This document shows, piece after piece, positions 9,947 through 19,025 of a stretch of DNA of 19,873 bases. Position numbers and translations under genes: made by a program. How positions within the stretch are numbered: the first letter of the stretch is position 1; every line of letters starts with the position of its first letter. The stretch is from positions 1-19,873 of the forward strand of contig NW_003155252.1 in the NCBI RefSeq assembly GCF_000003605.2, read 5' to 3'. Origin of the DNA: Saccoglossus kowalevskii (Eukaryota; Hemichordata; Enteropneusta; Harrimaniidae). The notes under the pieces are model-generated. The model saw only the letters and a program-made list of their open reading frames with translations. It did not search any database and was not told where the DNA came from.

Positions 9947-10296
9947 TTATTGTATTCGGAGTTCTTCCACTTGCGACGCCCCTCGATCATCGCGATAGTG
10001 ATACTTCAGTGGATACAACCAAATCATCCAACTTAAAACTTGTCCGGGGATTTCCAGAATACAGATGACAAGCCACACAATCACGTGGGAATCGATGATA
10101 CGCGAGATTTCGTTACCGAGTACGACAGTACACGTTTGGCATTTTGGACACGTTGTTTCCGGTGGCGACGATGTCAGCGCAGGTGGCGTAGTCTTTGGCC
10201 TCGCCGGTCTTCGTAGGATAATTGCTTCTTGACTGCTGGACTTCGAGTCGTGATTACAACACGGAAGATGGTCACAGGGAGGGTCAATCGGGAGGC
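9947..10296 (-). CDS. Tetraspanin-like protein, last coding exon
   Basis: This exon supplies residues 208-323 and the stop. It starts after a strong acceptor (TTCTATTTTACCAG, ending at 10297) and joins the upstream exon in phase 1, which keeps the frame open. It holds the rest of the large extracellular loop, with cysteines at 215, 220, 221, 257, 260 and 263, and a Pro/Thr/Ser-rich stretch at about 238-256. Membrane span 4 is at about 279-302 (VIVWLVICILEIPGQVLSW), and a 21-residue cytoplasmic tail follows. A Glu inside span 4 (residue 289) is usual in tetraspanins. The ELRIQ ending is short and charged. A CC pair followed by a Cys cluster before span 4 fits the family, though CPKCQTC is unusual. 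A small phase-1 exon hidden in the intron cannot be excluded. Confidence 0.72.
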
Positions 10297-11741
10297 CTGG
10301 TAAAATAGAACATACATAGACATACAACAATTTATTACATCATACATTTTGTATTTAAGGGGCCGCGGATTAAGAGCTCGGGCGGGTAAGTATAAAAAAA
10401 AAGAATAGACAAAATACTACACATAGGGGATAGGGGAAAGCAAAAAAAGGCATGACAGCAACATTATCCAGAAAATAATCTAGCTTAAAACTGAGTAGAA
10501 AAAATAAATAATTTTCAGTGTGTTTACCATTTCCCATCTCAAATAATTTAACGATCAACTCCTTAAATTATCATATCTAAGTTGTCATCACCAGCACTTG
10601 CCACCCCCACTCCCCGCCCTTGTGGCCAACATTTATCATAATCGTGGCTATAATTCTCTATTTTGATTTTTTTTTCGCAGATTGTCAATTACCAACTTAC
10701 ATTTATGGTTTGAAAGTGCAAAACAAAGTTAGGGGTCACCGACCCTTCTTCTCCTGAACATACGCCAACAATGTCTTTATTCTCCAGAGGAAAGTCCTGG
10801 CAAACAACATAATGATGCCAGATGGAAGAGCTCCACAAATTTAGGTAAATGCAATTTACTTTTTTATATCACTTTTCATTTCTCTATATATTTCTGGCAA
10901 AGGATTATGGGTAAGGTATGACATCGTAAGCACTGTTGTAAAAAAAATGAGCGAATGTTGCAAATAGACAACATTTACGGATATTACCAAAAAATAAAAA
11001 ATAAATATCGTTATTTTGGTCGTTGAAATGTCAGCGGGTTATATATAGCCTGTACTAAGCCATCCTCATCGATAAAGTGTTTAACATATACGAAGAATTT
11101 AAGTTGGAGGGTCGTCACCTGCGCACACGCGGGAATTGAGTCCTAAGCGACGATACCAGCACACGCTAAAAGCGCAAAGGCTCATGGGTAGACGCTTGTT
11201 TGTGAACAATGACACGCTATGGCCACCTGACGCAAGCGCAGGTGACAACTCCCCCGCTTTAAGCTTTTGGTAAAAAATTCAAATTAAATATTTTTAGTTC
11301 TCTTGCCATGACAACTATTTATAATATATATGATTGGCACTGGCACATGGAGTGTCCAATAATTACCTGTACACGTTTAAGAACCCCGTTACAGTTATTT
11401 GACGTGGGTGGGTGTAGTTTTGAAAGTCTGGTCGAGTTGAATTTAATTTTCTACAACTCTAACAGAATCTACTTTGCAAGAATAATTACACTGACAATCG
11501 GCCACTTGCGTGTTTCAGTGTAACTCGATATTTCGTCAGACCTCAAATATACCATTTTTTTGTCCGTGCTCGCATATAGAAATGTTATAATCATTAAAAT
11601 AGTCTCTAAAAAGCTATGAGAAAATGTTTGATTTGAGAGCAGGAAGTACTGACTAGTCGAGTGATACAGTTGATGGCGTGTCACCATCGAACAGAATAAA
11701 ACGTGCACCAATGGTCTCCTTCATTGCGTGCATGAACGTAC
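10297..11741 (-). other. Phase-1 intron of the tetraspanin gene
   Basis: Bounded by donor GTACGT (11741-11736, after CGAG) and the acceptor at 10298-10297 on the minus strand. It contains a GC-rich inverted-repeat element at 11109-11251 and otherwise AT-rich DNA. I saw no internal exon with tetraspanin character. Confidence 0.6.
11109..11251. repeat. GC-rich MITE-like inverted-repeat element
   Basis: GTCACCTGCGC at 11114-11124 is perfectly repeated in inverse at 11236-11246 (GCGCAGGTGAC). Allowing two mismatches, the arms extend to 16 bp (11109-11124 and 11236-11251). The 111-bp interior is clearly richer in GC and CpG than the surrounding intron and includes CACCTG/CAGGTG E-boxes. Size and terminal inverted repeats suit a small non-autonomous DNA element. 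No target-site duplication is evident and no family name can be given. Confidence 0.5.
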
Positions 11742-12363
11742 CTCGTCTCGAGCGACTAATACCACAGCAGTCAAATTCCACTTGTATTTCAGCTCTTTCA
11801 TCGTAAGAAGAATAATCCCAGGTATCAGTCAATTTTCTACTCTTCTTAAGATGAGACCCACTCATATCAAGGTATCCCAGGGCAACAAGTAGGTGAAATA
11901 ATATCAATGCCGAGCAGAAGAAATTGACTGGAAGATAAAGGGTGTTGGGGTCATTCTGAAGAGCTCCGGCTATCCCAAACCCAGAAAAAAATATCATAAA
12001 AGCAGCCACGATAATGTCAACGTAAGACAGAGTAAGACGATGATGTATTCCACCAGACGTGGCACTGTGTACAGCCCACACAATGAGCGCAACAGCTATC
12101 GATATATACAGCAGATTAAGCAGTATGAATATGTAAGCCGTTATTGTTAGTTTCCGTTTCCGTCTGCGGGCACGCGGTCGTGACTGTCTAGGTGTTGGGT
12201 CCACTGCCGTATCTCCACTTTGTGCATTTTCTCGTGTTTCAGTCGTTTCTTCTGTACTCATTTGTAGTTCATTCTCCTGTGACGTACCATTTTGGTCGGA
12301 CACAGCTGGAACGTTTAGCTGGTCAAGTTCGATTATTTCGTCTGCCGTTGTCGTTCGAGTCAT
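11742..12363 (-). CDS. Tetraspanin-like protein, first coding exon
   Basis: Encodes residues 1-207 of a predicted 323-residue four-span membrane protein. ATG at 12363 has A at -3 (GCCACAATG). Residues 1-60 are polar, acidic and Thr-rich; 61-71 are strongly basic (ARRRKRK). Membrane spans are at about 73-97 (with the Asn usual in tetraspanin span 1), 113-136 (ending FSGFGIAGALQNDP, the place of the family's GCCGA segment) and 142-164. The large loop begins at about 165 and reaches EFDCCGIS at 197-203, the diagnostic CCG motif. The exon ends in a phase-1 donor (CGAG followed by GTACGT). The family organises membrane microdomains at the plasma membrane. The long N-terminal extension is unusual, because most tetraspanins have about 10-20 residues there. 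The exact subfamily is not recognised. Confidence 0.8.
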
Positions 12364-12664
12364 TGTGGCGGGAAAGATCTGAAATACACGATTTAGTCAT
12401 TGAGATAGTACATCTTACTGTGTCAGTGAAATCGGGAGACACTACCTATTAGAATTGACAAAATAAATAAATGCCCTTTCCTCCGTAAACAAATGTCAAA
12501 CTTGCTGTCTTCCTGTGTTGCCATAATGGACGTTGAAAACGAAATCTATTTCGTTATCTACTCGATGAGCTATTTACAATGGAGGTGACGTGAATATTGA
12601 AAACAATGTGCTACAATTTTTGTATATAAAAATCTTGTTTAAAGTTCCGGTAGATATAATATTA

Positions 12665-12674
12665 TGCGCATGCG
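12665..12674. promoter_or_regulatory. NRF1-like site
   Basis: TGCGCATGCG matches most of the palindromic NRF1 consensus YGCGCAYGCGCR, in otherwise AT-rich DNA about 300 bp upstream of the tetraspanin ATG. Such sites usually mark promoters in animals. Motif match only. Confidence 0.35.
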
Positions 12675-12865
12675 TACAGTATCGTACAATGTCGACGTTT
12701 GTTTGTTCTGTGTGTATTTCCGTCAAGCTTCATTTCCTTGAAGCATAATGTATTAATTAAATGACATCACGACCTATATTTTCTCATAAATCGTATAAAT
12801 TCACCTTAGCATGGAATGTAATGATGTAATTTGTTGTTATTATTTTGAAACAACGCTGTGCGTTT

Positions 12866-12879
12866 CATGAATATTCATG
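12866..12879. promoter_or_regulatory. 14-bp palindrome CATGAATATTCATG
   Basis: A perfect palindrome about 500 bp upstream of the tetraspanin start codon and followed by CAAGTCAT. Its two ATGAAT half-sites resemble POU-factor half-sites in palindromic layout. Functional status is unknown. Confidence 0.25.
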
Positions 12880-12944
12880 CAAGTCATATTTGTTAATCTG
12901 AGCATGGGGTATAACTGTCCCGAATACCACAGACACCACTCACC

Positions 12945-14526
12945 TTGGTTTCGCAGAATGTAACGGTTTTTCATAACTAATCAGTCACATTTTCGTCACA
13001 CTTGGCTATGAAATTTCGACGTCGCGTATTGTAGACACGCAGTTGAGACCAACCCAAATAAACTCTGTTCTTTTCTCGTCAATGATTAAACAACATAGTT
13101 CAATGTCCATGCCACGATGTCGAAGGGCGCAGTACGGTTTTATTATTAATCTCAAAGCTTATCAGAGTGTCCCGTTAGTTATTTTTGTGAAGCAACATAG
13201 TTTGTGAAACATCCTTCTATTAGCTATGCTTCCTCACAACATATTTACCGTGATACTTTGCGCCTAGTGACGCCAACGGAAACGCTTCATGAGTTATGTA
13301 TTTAATGGAATAAATTTAATTATATAGCTCCATTTCTGCGTTGACCAAATCAGACGTCACAAGTACTTATCTAGTGGGTGTGTCTGTATATCATTGTATT
13401 AATTACTGTGTACGGTACAACGAGCTTATCTGATTTTGTTCTCAATGTTGGTCCCCGATGAACATCGACTTTTAAAGCCTACTAGGAACTCATAATTATT
13501 GAAAAGTTTATAATAAATTTCATTGCAATATTTATATTAAGTCAGTATATATAAGCACGGGGTCGTATAGCCTAACATGTCAGGCTAAGGGCCAACAACT
13601 TTTGAATTAACAATTTTCTTTATACATAGCCGGAAAGTAGGTTCATGTCCGTGATAGTCTGTAAACAAAACCCAGTAACAGTGACTGTTAAATTATTCTG
13701 ACGCAGTACAGTTCTGAATGTTGACATACACAGAATATTATTAGTAAAAGAATGCGCGTTACAGTAATAACACAAAAAGGTTTTTCGTATATGTTGGGGC
13801 CAGCCGAATAAAGATTCCCACAATAAAATTGATTTGTGATAGGTAATTCCTGGAAGCTGCCATTTCCAGCCAATTTTCTAAAAGAAATCACATGTCTTTC
13901 TGACATCCCTCGTTAAAATCTTTATGATTACCTTTCTCTGGAATTTTCATATTTTTTTCTGTCATATCAGCCCCACAAGTTACCCCCAAATAGTCGAGCA
14001 GTATTTAATGTTATGTAATATATAAAAAGTATAAATTAATTTTTCTTGAAAAATTTCACGATAATAAATAGACTTTTATTACATGGGATTAAGTTTAATA
14101 TTTTACCAGATGAAAAAAGCATAGCTTTAGTTTTATCTGTATTAATAACCTTATTATGCTATTCACATTATAGACTTACGTGAATTAAACCAGTATGTAA
14201 GAACATTGCTATATTTTCAATTGATTTTCCAAAACACAGAATTGATCGTATCATACTCATACATATCCAGGGGCAGGAATCAAAATAAGATTATTCATAA
14301 AGAAAACGAATAAGAATGCACCGAGTGTGGAATCCGGGGAGCACCAGTAGACAATTTTTTTTTCATTCTATGTCACCAGCGACCAGGTTAACATACGGTA
14401 TAATATTTTCATCATATTAACTAATATTAAAAAATAATTCAAATACTGTCAAAATGGATATATAATGTTCGATACACTGAATTCAGAATTTTTTTATGTT
14501 TTATATATGAATGCAATAATTGATGT
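12945..14526. other. No gene recognised
   Basis: AT-rich DNA with no supported coding sequence. A short hairpin TAGCCT/AGGCTA with an 8-nt loop lies at 13568-13587. If the candidate first exon of the tetraspanin gene is real, its promoter would be within the first few hundred bases, where CpG-containing sequence such as GACGTCGCG (about 13019-13027) occurs. Confidence 0.4.
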
Positions 14527-15655
14527 GTGTTCATATGGGTGTATGATATTAATATCCACCATATGTAGGTTTATATAAAAATAGACTCAAGTATATGTGA
14601 ATCTATATGAAGACACTCCTCCGTAGGTCAATATTAATCACATAAATATATTTATGTGTAGGTTCACAATCTCCATATGAATACAGGCATGTGTAGGTTT
14701 ATATAATAGTAGACTCGAGTATATGTAGGTCTTTATTAATCATATAAATACAATCATGTGTAGGTTGTTTTATCTTTATATGAATGCCACCACATGCAAC
14801 TTTCATATAAATACAATTTTGTGCAATTTATCATTTATACGGATATAATAATGTGTAGATTTATCTCCATGTGAAATAGTCGTGTAAAAGCTTAAAATGA
14901 CTATAACATCGTGTGCGGGTTTATAATCTCCATATGAACAAAGACATGTGTAAGTTTATAATCCATGTGCGAATACCATCTTCATATAATACTTTAAATT
15001 ATATGAATATTCCATTTTGCCATACGTGTAGGTTTGAAATATCCATATAAATTAATGCACTCACATGCGAGTTTATAATATTTATATGAATACACTCATG
15101 TGTATGTTTATAATCCATGTACGAATACCATCTTCATATAATACTTTAAATTATATGAATATTCCATTTTGTCATACGTGTAGGTTTGTGATATCCATAT
15201 ACATTAATGCACTCACATGCGAGTTTATAATATTTATATGAATACACTCATGTGTAAGTTTATAATCCATGTACGAATACCATCTTTATATAATACTTTA
15301 AATTATATGAATATCCCATTTTGCCATACGTGTAGGTTTGTAATATCCATATAAATTAATGCACTCACATGCGAGTTAATATTTATATGTATACACTCAT
15401 GTGTAAGTTTATAATCCATGTACGAATACCATCTTTATATAATACTTTAAATTATATGAATATCCCATTTTGCCATACGTGTAGGCTTGTAATATCCATA
15501 TAAATTAATGCACTCACATGCCAGTTAATATTTATATGTATACACTCATGTGTAAGTTTATAATCCATGTACGAATACTATCTTTATATAATACTTTAAA
15601 TTATATGAATATCCCATTTTGCCATATGCATAGGTTTAGATCTACATATGAATAA
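14527..15655 (+). repeat. AT-rich satellite with higher-order 149/152-bp units
   Basis: From about 14527 to 14960, diverged 30-40 bp monomers follow the pattern CATGTGTAGGTTTATAAT then TCCATATGAATACA. From 14963 the array becomes regular, with units starting at CCATGTRCGAATAC at 14963, 15115, 15267, 15416 and 15565. Unit lengths are 152, 152, 149 and 149 bp, then a partial unit fading near 15655. Each unit contains four diverged monomers. Units 1-2 share CATCTTCATAT and ATATTCCA. Units 3-5 share TATCTTTATAT-type and ATATCCCA variants, and units 3-4 also share a 3-bp deletion in the CGAGTTTATAATATT segment. This implies two subfamilies amplified by stepwise tandem duplication. Confidence 0.9.
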
Positions 15656-16023
15656 GTCATGCACACTAGGTACACTTTCTCTATACGCATAAATTATGCG
15701 CAGATAAGTTATTTATTTAAAAATTGTCACGCGTGTGTTTATAAACTCGAATTAATGGTAATGTTTTTTATACTGTTTTCAATGGTTCAATATGCGAAAA
15801 TTATATTGAAAAAATATATTCAAAATTGTTTATGAATGTACAAATAAAAACAAAACAAATATTGATCAATTTTAAAAGTAGTACATCAGTCAGTCTATAG
15901 TTGCTTGCTCACATTTCTATCACACTGGTTACCATGGAGATTATCAACAAGGGTCATATTGTGCTCTACTGTCAACAAAAGTGCGACACTGTATGATTTG
16001 TCGAATAGGGAACATCCAAATCT
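15656..16023. other. Spacer and likely 3' UTR of the small membrane-protein gene
   Basis: Follows the stop codon of the minus-strand gene ending at 16024. A minus-strand AATAAA (TTTATT at 15712-15717) would give a 3' UTR of about 310 nt. Nothing else is recognised; the plus-strand open frame crossing here is an antisense shadow. Confidence 0.35.
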
Positions 16024-16346
16024 TCAACTTGACGCCGGATCCATTGAAGTCTGCGCTTCATTTTTTCGTCCCCACTGGATATACCACGCGAGAGTAATAA
16101 TAGAAAATACGATAGTCAATGCAACAACAACTACCGGAAAAAACAGGAACGCCGCCCGGCAATTATCTTGCGGGCATGCCAGGAACACGATACAAGCAAG
16201 CAAGTCAACGAAACCGACAGATAATAAGAACACGGTAGCTTTTGTACAGCGAAGATATGACGGACAAGGCATGGTGGCGCTATTTTCTACACAGATGTTG
16301 GTGATTAGATATCGCACCAGTAGCAGTCCATTCAGGGCAACACGAA
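16024..16346 (-). CDS. Small multi-span membrane protein, last exon
   Basis: The exon follows acceptor TATTTCGTTCAACAG (AG at 16348-16347), enters in phase 1 and runs to a stop at 16026-16024. Joined to the candidate first exon, it gives residues 10-116. Two clear membrane spans are at about 45-66 (ATVFLLSVGFVDLLACIVFL) and 74-99 (FFPVVVVALTIVFSIITLAW). They are separated by a tight loop, CPQDNC, whose two cysteines could pair. A weaker hydrophobic stretch is at about 12-27, and Cys residues at 28, 37 and 43 lie before the first clear span. The tail (QWGRKNEAQTSM) is short and polar. I do not recognise the family. The hydrophobic pattern, the GC above the background and the clean splice site argue for a real exon over the antisense open frame. 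Confidence 0.5.
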
Positions 16347-16810
16347 CTGTTGAACGAAATATGTAAAAGATTTATAAAAAATATCTTGATATGTTACAAA
16401 GAACGATTCTCGCAATATAAAAAATATTTAATAACTGAAGCTGGGCTGCTTTCCGTTTTTTCCCTCTTTTGAATCCATGTCTCTCGTGTTATATACTAGT
16501 ATACACGAGGTAAAATAGTATGGTATCCATGCCAATCGAAAACAGCGGAAAATGGTTATGTGTCACGTGCACACAATTATATTAAATTTATCAGATTTGA
16601 CATGGCATATCACCTAGTCTTCAGTCATTCCGTATTTTAAATATAATTTGAAAAAAAAATGTCAAACGCTCAATTTTCGACCAGAATTTGTTTTGCAGGG
16701 CCTTACATGCAAGAGTCAATTAATGGTAAATGGAGAAGCGTAAAATATATACGTTGTCATGACAACAATAGTAGTGGTATGACTGTCAGTTCGACTATTA
16801 AGTGGAGGCC

Positions 16811-16834
16811 ATTTATTTTACTCCTAAAATAAAT
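16811..16834. repeat. Perfect 10-bp hairpin in the intron
   Basis: ATTTATTTTA (16811-16820) and its exact reverse complement TAAAATAAAT (16825-16834) are separated by CTCC. It begins about 10 bases inside the putative intron, downstream of the donor. Being AT-only, it could be chance. Confidence 0.4.
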
Positions 16835-16844
16835 AATTACTCAC

Positions 16845-16872
16845 TGCAGCTGGGCAGGTCAAAGCTCAACAT
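16845..16872 (-). CDS. Candidate first coding exon of the small membrane protein
   Basis: ATG at 16872 is followed by nine codons plus one base (MLSFDLPSC), then a consensus donor GTGAGT (16844-16839). An in-frame TGA two codons upstream of the ATG means this frame cannot extend further. Phase 1 matches the acceptor at 16347, and the join gives a 116-residue protein across a 498-nt intron. The Kozak context is weak (T at -3), and a 28-nt coding exon is easy to find by chance, so a different upstream exon remains possible. Confidence 0.3.
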
Positions 16873-18733
16873 GTACGGTCACTATCACCCCAGTGTGCGG
16901 GGTGGGTGGATTGAAATCACGAGAGAAATGAATCGTATTTTCCAGGGAAATTTATAAAAAGCCGTTGGAGATATACTTTGATCCATATAGAGGGACTGTG
17001 TGTTATCCAAACTATCAGTTTAAAAGGAAGCGCGTGAATAAAGGTGATTGTTTCTCCACTCGCTGTGATATAGTCAATCATATTTGCAATGCTTGGGAAT
17101 ATGTAACCCTACTTACCCTACTAACTGTGATGATGGCGAACGTGTAGTAGGAAGCAAGATAACTCAACCGCAAAAACAAAGGAGCATCGGCCAAACTTAA
17201 CACGTTGTCAAAAGGAAAGTTGGCGGAAGTTTAAATCACAGGAGCATTGTGGGATAATGTTAAATATATGAACAGTCGGGATCAGCGAAAAACTATTTCA
17301 ATCGATTGTGCTATCGACTTGATGTCAAAGTACAACTAATCATGAAATGCCATTGTTTAAACAGAGGTGATTCCAATCGCACCACCAACGGTCATTTTTC
17401 TAGTTAACAACCGGATCAGGTGATCAACACTAAGTGAATGAATCAAACAATCATTGGAAGTCAATCAACAACGTCTGATTAGAATACAAAATGGCGTTTC
17501 TTGTTTCTTTGGGAAAAACAAAATTGGACCAATGAGGAATAGTGGTTGGCATTGATGAACGTGACGTTCTGGCTAAGTAAGAACATTGCCGAATACTTCC
17601 GATACAAGTGTCAAGGTAGCTAGAAATAAAGCAGTGTCAAACATGTGATAATTTCGAGAAAAGTGGGGAAAGATAAAGCATCGCAAGATTGCGTCAACTA
17701 TTTAAAACCATAGTGACTTGGGGAGTGGCTGGAAAGGTATGACCAGTGCATTTCTTTTTTCGAGGTGACTAATCTGTACATTTTTGCTAGATTTGTGTTT
17801 GTTCACAAAACCCCCCTGTTGTTTTTGTGTTTTTTTGGCCGACCGCCCAATCGAGGCTGAGGCATATGTTCGAGGCGAGGAATTTGAAGATAAATCATAA
17901 ACATTAATAATCTATGAATACAATCTAAATGCAAAACAAGAGAGGCTGTGTGTTGGTAAAAAGGGTTTCGTAAAACAACTGCTTGACAAATTGAATCAAT
18001 GCATAATGATGAGGATATGATCTAGAATAAGGAAGATACGTTGCAGGGCATATGCGTAAGGTTTTAAGTAGAATTGAAACAACTGTAAATAAAACTGTGT
18101 TTTAAAGATTCGTCTCATTATCAATAATTATCATTCCCAAATGGCTGTTTCGACTTTGGTCCGAGAACAACCACTTGAGAACGATAATTCTTGATATTGG
18201 CCGAAAAAGGACAATCACGAGGCTGTAACCAAGGTCAAACCCTGGCTGTGAGCCAAAACGCAACTTCCGAGTTAACTTTGATTAGCGCTGGTCAGTGGTA
18301 AAACACATTTAAAAGTGCCATCAATCCTTTTAATGTATTGCAACTATCTGAATGTTCTGCAGGTTATGATATCAGAGGCCAATGGCACACAAAATGACGT
18401 CAGATGCAAGAAATATCTAGTACGCCGGAAGAGGCCAGTATCAACATCCATCAAAAGATCACGTGACCGATGTTGGCCACTCTGGAAGCTCTGAATTTTG
18501 ACATTGAACGATAAAAATGAAAACAAAATTAAAGTCCAAAATTAAATGATTCTATTTTGCGACAGACAATCGATCCGCAAGATCTCACAGTGAACGGAAA
18601 AACCTATTAAATCGCTGTGAATACAGTGACATTCAAATATATAACATGACCCTCAAACCAGCGAATTCAACGCATCGTTAAAATTCTAACATCCAAGTCA
18701 TACTATATAACATTGCAACTGTTAAAATGTACG
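16873..18733. other. No gene recognised; promoter-like stretch near 17480-17740
   Basis: No coding exon is supported; the 60-codon plus-strand frame at 16965-17147 has no family signal. At 17523-17533 lies ATTGGACCAAT (two facing CCAAT boxes), then TGACGTT (17562-17568), a TATTTAAAA element near 17699 and a donor-like AAG followed by GTATGA (17737). That order could mark the first exon of a plus-strand transcript, but nothing downstream confirms it. Confidence 0.25.
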
Positions 18734-18836
18734 GCCTGACACGGTGGCCGATAGTTATTGCTCCCTCGACGACGTATTCAACTAGGACACAAACCCGTCG
18801 GTGAGGGAACAATAACTATTGCCCACCATGTCAGGC
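18734..18836. repeat. 103-bp foldback (palindromic) element
   Basis: Left arm 18734-18767 and right arm 18803-18836 are inverted copies over 34 bp with four mismatches (30/34). The arms start GCCTGACACGGTGG and end CCACCATGTCAGGC. A further CGACG/CGTCG pairing lies inside the loop. The arms are richer in GC than their surroundings. Size and structure suit a small foldback or MITE-like non-autonomous element. No clear target-site duplication flanks it, and no family is recognised. Confidence 0.7.
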
Positions 18837-19025
18837 AATAAATGAGCAATGCTCCGATTGCTTTAAACTACAATAAGGCATACAACCGGGATGTAATTTT
18901 CGGAAAGCCCCACCTGTGGTGACACATTGGGAATTAAAGGTGTAATTAATTTTACTGGCCATAAATGTACGAGCATGTGTAATTATGCTACATAGTCGAA
19001 GCGTCGTTCAGAATTTAATAATATT
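18837..19025. other. Spacer between foldback and LINE
   Basis: Short AT-rich spacer with no open frame or repeat recognised. Confidence 0.4.

Larger units (their letters stand above)
12379..12944 (-). promoter_or_regulatory. Candidate 5' UTR intron of the tetraspanin gene
   Basis: Fifteen bases upstream of the ATG is an acceptor-like CGTGTATTTCAG (AG at 12380-12379, minus strand). Further upstream is a consensus donor, CCAAG followed by GTGAGT (first intron base 12943). Together they would define a 565-nt intron in the 5' UTR, with a noncoding exon ending at 12944 and a promoter above it. An unspliced leader is the alternative. Confidence 0.35.

Noticed and set aside
10297-11741. A third tetraspanin coding exon inside the intron
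   Set aside because: Direct splicing already keeps phase and yields a complete four-span protein; no minus-strand frame in the intron shows Cys/Pro loop features.
12192-12452. 86-codon plus-strand open frame
   Set aside because: Antisense shadow of the tetraspanin first coding exon.
14527-15655. CRISPR-like array
   Set aside because: The units are contiguous tandem copies with no unique spacers, in a eukaryotic context.
15905-16366. 153-codon plus-strand open frame
   Set aside because: It lies antisense to the spliced membrane-protein exon and has no domain or hydrophobic order; the minus strand explains the sequence better.
16965-17147. 60-codon plus-strand open frame with several cysteines
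   Set aside because: No secretion signal, no repeat of the Cys pattern and no splice context; length is within chance.
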